A DNA stretch of 5,609 nt. It comes from Pseudomonadota bacterium. Lineage in GTDB: Bacteria > Pseudomonadota > Gammaproteobacteria > Burkholderiales > SG8-39. A model generated the notes under the pieces. That model was not told the origin of the DNA and did not search any database. It was given only the letters and a program-made list of their open reading frames with translations. The stretch lies in assembly GCA_021848555.1 (NCBI GenBank), contig JAJZUN010000219.1:1-5609 (forward strand), read 5' to 3'. Position numbers and translations under genes: made by a program. Shown one piece after another: positions 1-5,606 of the stretch. Position 1 is the stretch's first letter; each line of letters begins with the position of its first letter.

Positions 1-2
1 TG

Positions 3-659
3 CGCACCACGCCTGTCGACCAGGTGACGAAGAAGACCGAAGGCCTGTCGGTGTTCCTGGTCGATATCCGCGATTCCGTGGGCAAGGGCATGGAAATCCG
101 GCCGCTCAAGGCCATGATCAACCACAGCGCCACCGAAGTGTTCATCGAAAACCTGAGAGTTCCCGCCGAAAACCTGATCGGCGGCGAGGGCAAGGGCTTT
201 CGCTGCATCCTCGACGGCATGAACGCCGAGCGCATCCTGGTGTCGCATGAGTCGATCGGGGATGCGCGCTGGTTCACGCGCACCGCATCCAAATACGCGA
301 CCGAGCGCATCGTGTTCGACCGCCCGATAGGCAAGAATCAGGGCGTCCAGTTTCCGATCGCGCGCGCTTACGCCGAAATGCAGGCGGCAGACATGATGCT
401 GAGGAAGGCCGCCGCGCTGTTCCAGGCGGGGCTGCCCTGCGGCGAGGATGCGAACCTCGCCAAGCTGCTGAGTTCGGACGCGGCATGGCATGCGGCCGAG
501 GCCTGCATGCAGACCCACGGCGGATTCGGCTATGCGCGCGAATACGATGTCGAGCGCAGGTGGCGCGAGGCGCGCATCCAGCAGATCGCGCCGGTGTCCA
601 CCAACCTGATCCTCGCCTACATCGGCGAGCACGTGCTCGGCATGCCTCGCTCCTACTAG
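3..659 (+). CDS. Acyl-CoA dehydrogenase, C-terminal part (5' end outside window)
   Basis: FAD-dependent acyl-CoA dehydrogenase, which introduces the alpha-beta double bond into an acyl-CoA and passes electrons to ETF in the cytoplasm. Only the last 218 residues are here. The frame is open to the window edge and already reads RTTPVDQVTKKTEGLSVFLV, an internal stretch of the family's beta domain, so the GTG at 24 is not the start. Visible family features are the VPAENLIGGEGKGF segment, FDRPIGKNQGVQFPIA in the C-terminal helical domain, and HGGFGYAREYDVERRWREARI near the end. The protein ends EHVLGMPRSY. The site that carries the catalytic Glu in medium-chain enzymes (in the usual YEGT motif) reads IAPVST, with Pro at 591-593. 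A Glu in NAERILV (228-230) sits where isovaleryl- and long-chain acyl-CoA dehydrogenases place their base. Substrate cannot be assigned. The family is certain; the gene is partial only because of the window boundary. Confidence 0.95.
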   Translation, partial: RTTPVDQVTKKTEGLSVFLVDIRDSVGKGMEIRPLKAMINHSATEVFIENLRVPAENLIGGEGKGFRCILDGMNAERILVSHESIGDARWFTRTASKYATERIVFDRPIGKNQGVQFPIARAYAEMQAADMMLRKAAALFQAGLPCGEDANLAKLLSSDAAWHAAEACMQTHGGFGYAREYDVERRWREARIQQIAPVSTNLILAYIGEHVLGMPRSY

Positions 660-674
660 GCGTGGCGGCTTAAA

Positions 675-707
675 TAGCGCGACCTCGTTTGTTGCAGAGT
701 TGCGCTA
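675..707 (+). repeat. Inverted repeat, 9-bp stem
   Basis: TAGCGCGAC (675-683) can pair with GTTGCGCTA (699-707), giving nine pairs including one G-T wobble around a 15-base loop. It begins 15 bases after the dehydrogenase stop codon, where a 3'-end hairpin would be expected. The following bases (GTTGCGCGG) contain no T-run, so it is not a classical terminator. It may protect the 3' end of the upstream transcript. Confidence 0.45.
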
Positions 708-710
708 GTT

Positions 711-734
711 GCGCGGACAAGAAACCGTCCGCGC
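711..734 (+). repeat. Inverted repeat, perfect 8-bp GC-rich stem
   Basis: GCGCGGAC (711-718) and GTCCGCGC (727-734) are exact inverted copies separated by the 8-base loop AAGAAACC. As RNA this would be a very stable hairpin. No T-run follows (GGATCGTCAA), so it lacks the second half of an intrinsic terminator. It could still slow polymerase or mark the mRNA 3' end. Confidence 0.5.
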
Positions 735-748
735 GGATCGTCAATTGC

Positions 749-773
749 GTACGGATGCGCTTCATATCCGTAC
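749..773 (+). repeat. Inverted repeat, perfect 8-bp arms, 9-base spacer
   Basis: GTACGGAT (749-756) and ATCCGTAC (766-773) are exact inverted copies with a 9-base spacer, giving a 25-bp dyad. The size suits either an RNA hairpin or a binding site for a dimeric regulator with half-sites about 1.5 to 2 helical turns apart. It lies about 100 bases upstream of the -35 box at 872, farther than a simple repressor site would usually be. Confidence 0.45.
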
Positions 774-787
774 CAAAATAGCGGTTG

Positions 788-802
788 GCGCGCGTAGCGC
801 GC
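788..802 (+). repeat. Short GC hairpin
   Basis: GCGCGC (788-793) and GCGCGC (797-802) flank the triplet GTA and can form a tight six-pair hairpin. TT at 785-786 and AA at 803-804 could lengthen the stem if G787 is bulged out. In GC-rich DNA such alternating GC palindromes arise by chance fairly often, so the significance is low on its own. Confidence 0.35.
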
Positions 803-871
803 AAGACCTTACCTTGCATGCGACAGCGTTTAACTCGGCGTATATGGACCCGGCGCCCGCGCGGCTTTGCC

Positions 872-900
872 TTGACAATATTTGCCTAGGCAATTAGCAT
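872..900 (+). promoter_or_regulatory. Sigma70-type promoter of the efflux operon
   Basis: A consensus -35 box TTGACA (872-877) is followed after exactly 17 bases by TAGCAT (895-900), which matches four of six positions of the TATAAT -10 box. The stretch is AT-rich against GC-rich surroundings. Transcription should begin near 906-908, leaving a leader of only about 20 bases before the regulator's ATG at 929. It is the only good promoter-like arrangement seen ahead of the four pump genes, so it probably drives all of them. The spacer holds a perfect palindrome, implying repression by occlusion. The start site is predicted, not mapped. Confidence 0.8.
882..893. promoter_or_regulatory. Putative MarR-family operator in promoter spacer
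   Basis: TTGCCTAGGCAA is a perfect 12-bp palindrome centred between 887 and 888. Beyond one mismatched pair (881/894) the dyad continues for two more pairs (879-880 with 895-896). It lies wholly between the -35 and -10 boxes, so a bound dimer would block RNA polymerase. MarR-family dimers typically bind AT-flanked palindromes of about this length close to their own promoters, and a MarR gene starts 36 bases downstream. The palindrome is directly seen; its use by this particular regulator is inferred. Confidence 0.72.
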
Positions 901-928
901 CGGCTCCCCGTCCCGCGCCGCGTTTCCG

Positions 929-1372
929 ATGCAGCCCATCTACGACATCGACAGCTTCAGACCGAGCCAGGGCATAGGCGCCTACATCGGCCGCGCGCGC
1001 CGCACCATCGTCGAGGCGATCGACCGGGAGCTCGCGCCGCTGGACATCAGCCACGCGCAATGGATCGTGGTCATGCTGCTGGGCGACGGCGCCGCCTCGA
1101 CAGCGGCCGAATTGTGCAAGATCCTGATCTACGACCCGGGCGCGATGACCCGGCTGCTCGACCGCCTGGAAAAAAAAGGCGTGCTACGGCGCGTGCGCGC
1201 CAAGAACGACCGCAGGGCCGTGCAGCTGAAGCTGACCGCGGACGGCAGGAGGCTGTATCCGAGGATACTCGATGCGCTGGTGCGGGTGTTCAACCGCCTG
1301 CTGCACGGCTTCTCCGGGAGCGAGGTGCGGCTGCTCGAACAGCTGCTCAAACGCATGGTCGCCAACGCATGA
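929..1372 (+). CDS. MarR-family transcriptional regulator (EmrR/MprA-like by context)
   Basis: A 147-residue cytoplasmic winged-helix repressor of the MarR family, the usual length. Residues about 10-55 form the N-terminal dimerisation helices. The helix-turn-helix covers about 57-83, with recognition helix DPGAMTRLLDRLEKKG (69-84). The wing, about 86-103, contains the conserved DRR (94-96) and leads to the LTADG turn (102-106). C-terminal helices complete the dimer interface. ATG at 929 is the only plausible start: the next in-frame stop upstream is TAG at 887, inside the operator, and no ATG, GTG or TTG lies between. No clear Shine-Dalgarno sequence precedes it, which fits the very short leader. 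Its stop overlaps the start of the next gene (ATGA, 1369-1372). In EmrR-type systems the protein represses the operon and is released by binding pump substrates; that role is inferred here from the palindrome at 882-893 and the neighbours. An A8 run at 1170-1177 lies between recognition helix and wing. Confidence 0.93.
   Translation: MQPIYDIDSFRPSQGIGAYIGRARRTIVEAIDRELAPLDISHAQWIVVMLLGDGAASTAAELCKILIYDPGAMTRLLDRLEKKGVLRRVRAKNDRRAVQLKLTADGRRLYPRILDALVRVFNRLLHGFSGSEVRLLEQLLKRMVANA
1170..1177 (+). repeat. A8 homopolymer tract inside the regulator gene
   Basis: Eight consecutive A residues (codons GAA AAA AAA for E81-K82-K83) stand out in this GC-rich gene, where AAG would be the expected lysine codon. 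Such runs favour polymerase slippage and indel mutation. Loss of one A puts a TGA at 1227-1229 in frame and truncates the repressor in its wing. Gain of one A shifts into a frame that stays open through the next gene to 2793. The tract is certain; any functional use is speculative. Confidence 0.6.
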
Positions 1373-2793
1373 TGCGGCGGCGCACGATCGCCGCTCTGGC
1401 CTGCCTGCTCGCGGCGGGCTGCGCCAGCTTCGACGGACTCAGGCCGAAATCCGCGCGCACCGATGCGGCAGCCCTGGCCGCAGGCCAGTCGCTTGCCGAG
1501 GCCGGCCAGTCGGCCGCCGCCTGGCCTGCAGCCGACTGGTGGCGGCGCTTCAACGACCCGCAACTGGACGCACTGATCGAGGAAGCGCTCGCCGGCAATC
1601 CCGGATTGGGCTCTGCGCGGGCGCGGATCGACAAGGCCGCCGCGCTCGCCGCGAGCTACGGCGCGGCGCTAGCGCCGCAGGCGACGGCCGGCGCCACCCT
1701 CACGCGCCAGCGCTACTCCGCCAACGGCATTTTCCCGCCGCCCGTCGCCGGGTCCTGGCACACGCAGACCGATCTCGCCGCGAGCTTCAGCTATGAACTC
1801 GACCTGTGGGGCCGCAACCGAGCGGCCTACGACGCCGCCCTCGGACAGGCGCGGGCGGCCGAGATCGACGCTTACACCGCGCGGCTGCTGCTCGCGGCCG
1901 GCGTCGCGCGCGCCTACGCGCAGCTCGCGCGCAGCTTCGAGCAACGCGAGCTGGCCCGGGCCGCGTTGAAACAGCGCCAGGCCTTGTTCGATCTCACGCG
2001 GCAACGCGTCGCCGCCGGGCTCGATTCGGACATCGAGTTGAAGCAGGCGGAGGGATCGATCCCGGCCGCGCGAGCGCGCGTCGCCCAACTCGACGAGGAG
2101 ATCGCGCTCGGGCGCAACCTGCTCGCCGCCCTCGCCGGCAAAGGCCCGGACCGCGGCCTCGCCCTCACGCGCCCGCAACTGCTGGAGCAGCCGGTCGCGC
2201 TGCCTTCGGTGCTGCCCGCGGACCTGCTCGGCAGGCGGCCGGACGTGGTGGCCCAGCGCTGGCGCGTGGAGGCGGCGCGCCGCGACATCGACGCGGCCAA
2301 GGGGCAGTTTTATCCCAACCTCAATCTCAACGCCCTCATCGGCGCGCAAAGCATCCGCTACGCCAGGCTGCTCAGCGTGCAAAGCGAAAACCCCGCGGCC
2401 GGACCGGCGCTGCGCCTGCCGCTGTTCGACGGCGGGCGCCTGCGCGCCAATCTCGCGGCGAAGGACGCCGACTACGACCTTGCCGTCGAGCAGTACAACC
2501 AGACGCTCATCGACGCCTTGCGCGAAGTGGTGGATCAACTGGCGTCGCTCAAATCGGTGGGTGCGCAGCGGCTCGAGGTGGAGCACGCGCTCGGCGCGGC
2601 ACGCGACGCCCACGCGCTCGCGACCATGCGCTATCGCGCCGGCATCGCCAGCTATCTGCAGGTGTTGGCTGCGGAAACACCGCTGCTCGAACAGGAATTC
2701 CTGCGCGCAGGCCTGCGTGCGCGCGAACTGGAACTCTCGATCACGCTCATTCGCGCGCTGGGCGGCGGCTTCGAGGACGCGGGCGCGTCCTGA
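1369..2793 (+). CDS. Outer-membrane factor lipoprotein of efflux pump (NodT/OprM type, EmrC-like)
   Basis: Outer-membrane duct of a tripartite exporter, 474 residues, usual for the family. The N-terminus (MMRRR, hydrophobic stretch, LLAAGC) is a lipoprotein signal peptide with lipid-modified Cys at residue 18, so the mature trimer should be anchored in the outer membrane. Two outer-membrane-efflux repeats follow. Family landmarks are WWRRFNDPQLDALI early on, SYELDLWGR (141-149), LLGRRPDVV (286-294) with AKGQFYPNLNLN after it, LRLPLFDGGRLRANL (348-362), and RYRAGIASYLQVLAAE near the end. Long Ala/Arg/Glu-rich helices between these form the periplasmic tunnel. ATG 1369 overlaps the regulator's TGA and ATG 1372 is an equally possible start one codon later. 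There is no ribosome binding site, so translation is probably coupled to the regulator. The frame extends open upstream to 1060 inside the regulator gene, but no start there is credible given the signal peptide at 1369. The gene order matches emrC in S. maltophilia emrRCAB. Confidence 0.92.
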   Translation: MMRRRTIAALACLLAAGCASFDGLRPKSARTDAAALAAGQSLAEAGQSAAAWPAADWWRRFNDPQLDALIEEALAGNPGLGSARARIDKAAALAASYGAALAPQATAGATLTRQRYSANGIFPPPVAGSWHTQTDLAASFSYELDLWGRNRAAYDAALGQARAAEIDAYTARLLLAAGVARAYAQLARSFEQRELARAALKQRQALFDLTRQRVAAGLDSDIELKQAEGSIPAARARVAQLDEEIALGRNLLAALAGKGPDRGLALTRPQLLEQPVALPSVLPADLLGRRPDVVAQRWRVEAARRDIDAAKGQFYPNLNLNALIGAQSIRYARLLSVQSENPAAGPALRLPLFDGGRLRANLAAKDADYDLAVEQYNQTLIDALREVVDQLASLKSVGAQRLEVEHALGAARDAHALATMRYRAGIASYLQVLAAETPLLEQEFLRAGLRARELELSITLIRALGGGFEDAGAS

Positions 2794-2805
2794 ACTGGCA
2801 ACAAT

Positions 2806-2810
2806 AAGGA
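2806..2810 (+). promoter_or_regulatory. Ribosome binding site of emrA
   Basis: AAGGA lies seven bases before the ATG at 2818, an ideal Shine-Dalgarno distance, in an AT-rich 24-base gap. It is the only strong ribosome binding site in the operon and fixes the emrA start. It may give the fusion protein an initiation rate independent of the upstream gene. Confidence 0.75.
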
Positions 2811-2817
2811 ATTTGGA

Positions 2818-4047
2818 ATGAGCCAAGACGATAAAGCCGGTGGACCAGCGCCGAACGGCCGGCGTGCGCGCCTGCTTATGCTGCTATTCGGCCTGTTCAT
2901 CCTGGCCGGCATCGCCTATGCCGTCTACTGGGCGCTCGTCGCACGCTATGTCGAATCGACCGACGACGCCTACGTCGGCGGCAACCTGGTGCAGATCACG
3001 CCCCAGGTCGCCGGCACCGTGCTCCGCATAGGCGCCGACGACACCGATTACGTCAAGGCCGGGCAGACCCTGGTCGAACTCGATCAGGCGGATGCCCGCG
3101 TTGCGCTCGACCAGGCCGAGGCCGCGCTCGCGAAGAGCGTGCGCCAGGTGCGCAACCTGATGGCGACGACGGCCTCGATCGAGGCCAGCGTGGCGCTGCG
3201 CCGGACCGAACTCGAACGCAGCCGCGCCGACCTGGCGCGGCGCGCCCCGCTCGCCGCGAGCGGCGCCCTGCCGGCGGAGGAATTGCAGCACGCGCACGAC
3301 GCGGTCGCGGCGGGCCGCGCCTCGCTGGAAGCCGCCGAGCAGCAGCTCGCCGCGCACCAGACCCTGATCGACCACACCAGCGTCGAAACCCATCCGGAAG
3401 TGCAAAGCGCCGCGGCGCGGGTGAGCGAGGCCTATCTCGCCTACGCGCGCACCGCCCTGCCATCGCCCGTTTCCGGTATCGTCGCCAAACGCGGCGTCCA
3501 GGTCGGGCAGCGCGTCGCGCCCGGCACGCCCTTGATGGCCGTGATTCCGCTCGACCAGGTTTGGGTGGACGCGAATTTCAAGGAGCGGCAGTTGTTGAAC
3601 CTGCGCCCGGGCCAGGCGGTGAAGCTGCGCGCCGACATCTACGGCAGCGCGGTCGAGTTCCACGGCCGGGTAGCCGGATTCGGCGCCGGCACCGGCAGCG
3701 CGTTCGCCCTGTTGCCGCCACAGAACGCCACCGGCAACTGGATCAAGGTGGTGCAGCGCGTGCCGGTGCGCATCGCGCTCGACCCGGCCGAGCTGGCCCG
3801 GCACCCCTTGCAGATCGGCCTGTCGATGCTGGTCGACGTCGATACGCACCAGCGCGACGGCGAGCTCAGACCCGCCGCTGCGCGCAGCGCGCCCGCCTAC
3901 CAGACCAAGGTCTATGGCTCGCTCGCCGCGCTCGCCGATCAGCGCGTCGCCGCCATCATCTCGGCGAACGGCGGCCATCCCCGCGCAGCGCGGCGGCAGG
4001 AAGCGGATGCGGACCGGACCGCCGCGCCGCAATCCGGCGCCCGCTAG
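2818..4047 (+). CDS. emrA: EmrA-type membrane fusion (periplasmic adaptor) protein
   Basis: Periplasmic adaptor linking the inner-membrane MFS transporter to the outer-membrane duct; 409 residues against about 390 in E. coli EmrA. A short cytoplasmic N-terminus with basic residues (about 15-18) precedes one transmembrane anchor (about 19-42). The EmrA signature STDDAYVGGN (47-56) follows, then the first half of the biotinyl-lipoyl fold (QITPQVAGTVLRI, 59-71). An alpha-helical hairpin, probably coiled coil, spans about 90-185. The second lipoyl half, LPSPVSGIVAKRGVQVGQRV (214-233), and the beta-barrel region with VIPLDQVWVDANFKERQL (242-259) follow, then the conserved GAGTGSAFALLPPQNATGNW (289-308) and VVQRVPVRI. 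The tail beyond about 385 is polar, rich in Arg and Ala, and looks like a lineage-specific extension. The start is set by AAGGA seven bases upstream. The gene sits between the outer-membrane factor and emrB. A HlyD-type adaptor of another exporter is excluded by the EmrA-specific signatures and the adjacent emrB. Confidence 0.96.
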   Translation: MSQDDKAGGPAPNGRRARLLMLLFGLFILAGIAYAVYWALVARYVESTDDAYVGGNLVQITPQVAGTVLRIGADDTDYVKAGQTLVELDQADARVALDQAEAALAKSVRQVRNLMATTASIEASVALRRTELERSRADLARRAPLAASGALPAEELQHAHDAVAAGRASLEAAEQQLAAHQTLIDHTSVETHPEVQSAAARVSEAYLAYARTALPSPVSGIVAKRGVQVGQRVAPGTPLMAVIPLDQVWVDANFKERQLLNLRPGQAVKLRADIYGSAVEFHGRVAGFGAGTGSAFALLPPQNATGNWIKVVQRVPVRIALDPAELARHPLQIGLSMLVDVDTHQRDGELRPAAARSAPAYQTKVYGSLAALADQRVAAIISANGGHPRAARRQEADADRTAAPQSGAR

Positions 4048-4070
4048 CCGGCCGATCGAGCTAAAGCCGC

Positions 4071-5606
4071 ATGCAGGACGAAACGCAATACGCCGAGCAC
4101 AAGACCCCGGTCCTGCTGACGCTGCTGCTGGCGATGGCGACGTTCATGCAGGTGCTCGACCTGACCATCGCCAACGTGTCGCTGCCGGCGATCACCGGGG
4201 ATCTGGGCGCGGCCACCAGCCAGGGCGCCTGGGTGATCACGTCCTATGCGGTCGCCAACGCGATCACGGTGCCGCTCACCGGCTGGCTCTCCGACCGCTA
4301 CGGTCAGGCGCGCATGTTCGCGATCGCGACGGCGCTGTTCACGTTTGCCTCGCTGCTGTGCGGCCTCGCCTGGACGCTGCCCATGCTGATCGGCGCGCGC
4401 GTGCTGCAGGGCGCGATGGCGGGCTTCATGGTGCCGCTGTCGCAGGCGCTGCTGATCGGCAATTACCCGCCGGAAAAGCGCGGCATGGCGCTCGCCATCT
4501 GGGGCATGACCGTCGTCGTCGCGCCCATCGTCGGCCCGCTCTTGGGCGGCTGGATCACCGACAACGCGCACTGGTCGTGGATTTTCTTCATCAACCTGCC
4601 GATAGGCGTGATCGCCGCATTCGGCACCTGGCAACTGCTCCGCGACCGCGAGACGCCGCTGCGCCGGCGCCCGCTGGACCGCGTCGGACTCGCGCTGCTG
4701 GTGATTTGGGTCGGCTGCCTGCAGGTGCTGCTCGACAAGGGCAACGAACTCGACTGGCTGAATTCGAATTTCATCGTGACCCTGGCGGTGATCGTGGTGG
4801 TGAGCTTCGCCCTGTTCCTGGTATGGGAACTCACCGACGCGCATCCTATCGTGGACCTGGAACTGTTCCGCCACCGCAATTTCGGCATGAGCGCGCTGGC
4901 GCTCTCCCTCGCCTACGGCGTGTTTCTCGGCACCATGGTGATCCAGTCGCTGTGGCTGCAGACCCAGATGGGCTATACCGCGCAGTGGGCGGGCTACGCG
5001 CTCGCGCCCGTCGGTATTTTCGCCATCCTGCTCGCGCCGCTGGTCGGCCGCGGTCTGCGCGACATCGACCCGCGCCGTTTCGCCACCACGGCGTTCATCG
5101 TGTTCGCCGTCTGCTTTTACTGGCGCACCCAATTCACCACCGGCGCCGACTTCGCCACCATCGCCCTGCCGCAGTTGCTGCAGGGGGTGGCGGTGTCCAT
5201 GTTTTTCGCGCCGCTGGTGAGCATCAACGTCGGCGGCATCGCCCCCGAGCGCATGGCCTCGGCGGCCGGGACGCAGAACTTCCTGCGCACCATGTGCGGC
5301 AGCTTCGGCACCTCGCTCGCAATCGCCCTGTGGACCCGGCGCGAATCCCTGCACCGCGCGCAGCTTGCGGAGCACATCAACGTCTACTCGCCGCAGACCA
5401 CCCTGTACTCGGCGCGCCTGGACGCGACCGGCATGCCGCCCGAGCAGGTCAACGCGGTGCTCGAGCGGCTGCTCTCGGGTCAGGCCAACATGCTCGCCAC
5501 CAACGACGTATTCTGGCTATCGGGCTGCCTGCTGGTCGCGCTGATCCCGGTGATCTGGCTGGCGCGGCCGCTGTTCGGCCGGCACAGCGCCACCGCGAGC
5601 GACTAG
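4071..5606 (+). CDS. emrB: EmrB-type multidrug efflux MFS transporter (DHA2 family, 14 TM)
   Basis: Inner-membrane proton-coupled drug exporter of the major facilitator superfamily, 511 residues, matching E. coli EmrB (about 512). About 14 hydrophobic segments are seen. TM1 carries the DHA2 motif VLDLTIANVSLP (28-39), with Asp30 a likely proton-coupling residue. Motif A is GWLSDRYGQARMF (71-83). Motif B includes ARVLQG (109-114), with Arg110. Motif C is in GPLLGGWIT (155-163), followed by WSWIFFINLPIG (168-179). The central region has LDKGNELDWL (221-230) and VWELTDAHPIVDLELFRHRN (251-270), which from memory closely resemble E. coli EmrB, as does AVCFYWR (346-352). A periplasmic loop (about 423-478) precedes the last helix, and the protein ends in a short polar tail. 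The gap after emrA is 23 bases with only a poor GAG-like ribosome binding site, so expression probably depends on transcription and translation of the upstream genes. Known EmrB substrates are uncouplers and hydrophobic antibiotics; the actual substrate here is unknown. Confidence 0.96.
   Translation: MQDETQYAEHKTPVLLTLLLAMATFMQVLDLTIANVSLPAITGDLGAATSQGAWVITSYAVANAITVPLTGWLSDRYGQARMFAIATALFTFASLLCGLAWTLPMLIGARVLQGAMAGFMVPLSQALLIGNYPPEKRGMALAIWGMTVVVAPIVGPLLGGWITDNAHWSWIFFINLPIGVIAAFGTWQLLRDRETPLRRRPLDRVGLALLVIWVGCLQVLLDKGNELDWLNSNFIVTLAVIVVVSFALFLVWELTDAHPIVDLELFRHRNFGMSALALSLAYGVFLGTMVIQSLWLQTQMGYTAQWAGYALAPVGIFAILLAPLVGRGLRDIDPRRFATTAFIVFAVCFYWRTQFTTGADFATIALPQLLQGVAVSMFFAPLVSINVGGIAPERMASAAGTQNFLRTMCGSFGTSLAIALWTRRESLHRAQLAEHINVYSPQTTLYSARLDATGMPPEQVNAVLERLLSGQANMLATNDVFWLSGCLLVALIPVIWLARPLFGRHSATASD

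Larger units (their letters stand above)
660..871. other. Non-coding interval rich in inverted repeats
   Basis: No convincing gene lies between the dehydrogenase stop and the promoter at 872. The stretch contains four successive inverted repeats (listed separately) and a small alternative hairpin, GCAAG (801-805) with CTTGC (813-817). None is followed by a run of T, so no standard intrinsic terminator is visible for the upstream gene. The only open frame, from a TTG at 709 to 897, has no ribosome binding site, no recognisable protein features, and runs through the promoter and operator. The structures could be Rho-dependent 3' UTR hairpins, regulator sites, or a small RNA; the sequence alone does not decide. 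Confidence 0.6.

Noticed and set aside
24..26. GTG as a start codon of the dehydrogenase
   Set aside because: The frame continues upstream to the window edge with family-typical residues, and a start here would remove the N-terminal and much of the middle domain. The gene is simply cut by the window.
711..734. Intrinsic terminator of the dehydrogenase gene
   Set aside because: The stem is strong but no T-run follows, so Rho-independent termination is not supported.
709..897. Open frame of 62 codons from a TTG in the intergenic region
   Set aside because: It has no ribosome binding site and no recognisable protein character, and it runs across the promoter and the palindromic operator.
1060..1371. 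N-terminal extension of the outer-membrane factor into the regulator gene
   Set aside because: The frame is open, but a complete lipoprotein signal peptide begins at 1369. The extension would bury it and has no family similarity.
1806..2807. Long + strand open frame overlapping the outer-membrane-factor gene
   Set aside because: It is an out-of-frame shadow, dominated by Arg, Gly and Ala, of a gene identified with confidence in the other frame.
1669..2826. Long minus-strand open frame opposite the outer-membrane-factor gene
   Set aside because: It is a shadow of GC-rich coding on the + strand: low-complexity, Arg/Ala/Gly-rich, without known motifs, whereas the + strand frame has full family landmarks.
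2884..4032. Long minus-strand open frame opposite emrA
   Set aside because: Same reason: it mirrors the codon structure of emrA and shows no domain of its own.
4044..5375. 443-codon minus-strand open frame opposite emrB
   Set aside because: Its translation is rich in His, Gln, Arg and Glu, typical of the antisense of a hydrophobic membrane protein gene. It has no motif or credible start signal.
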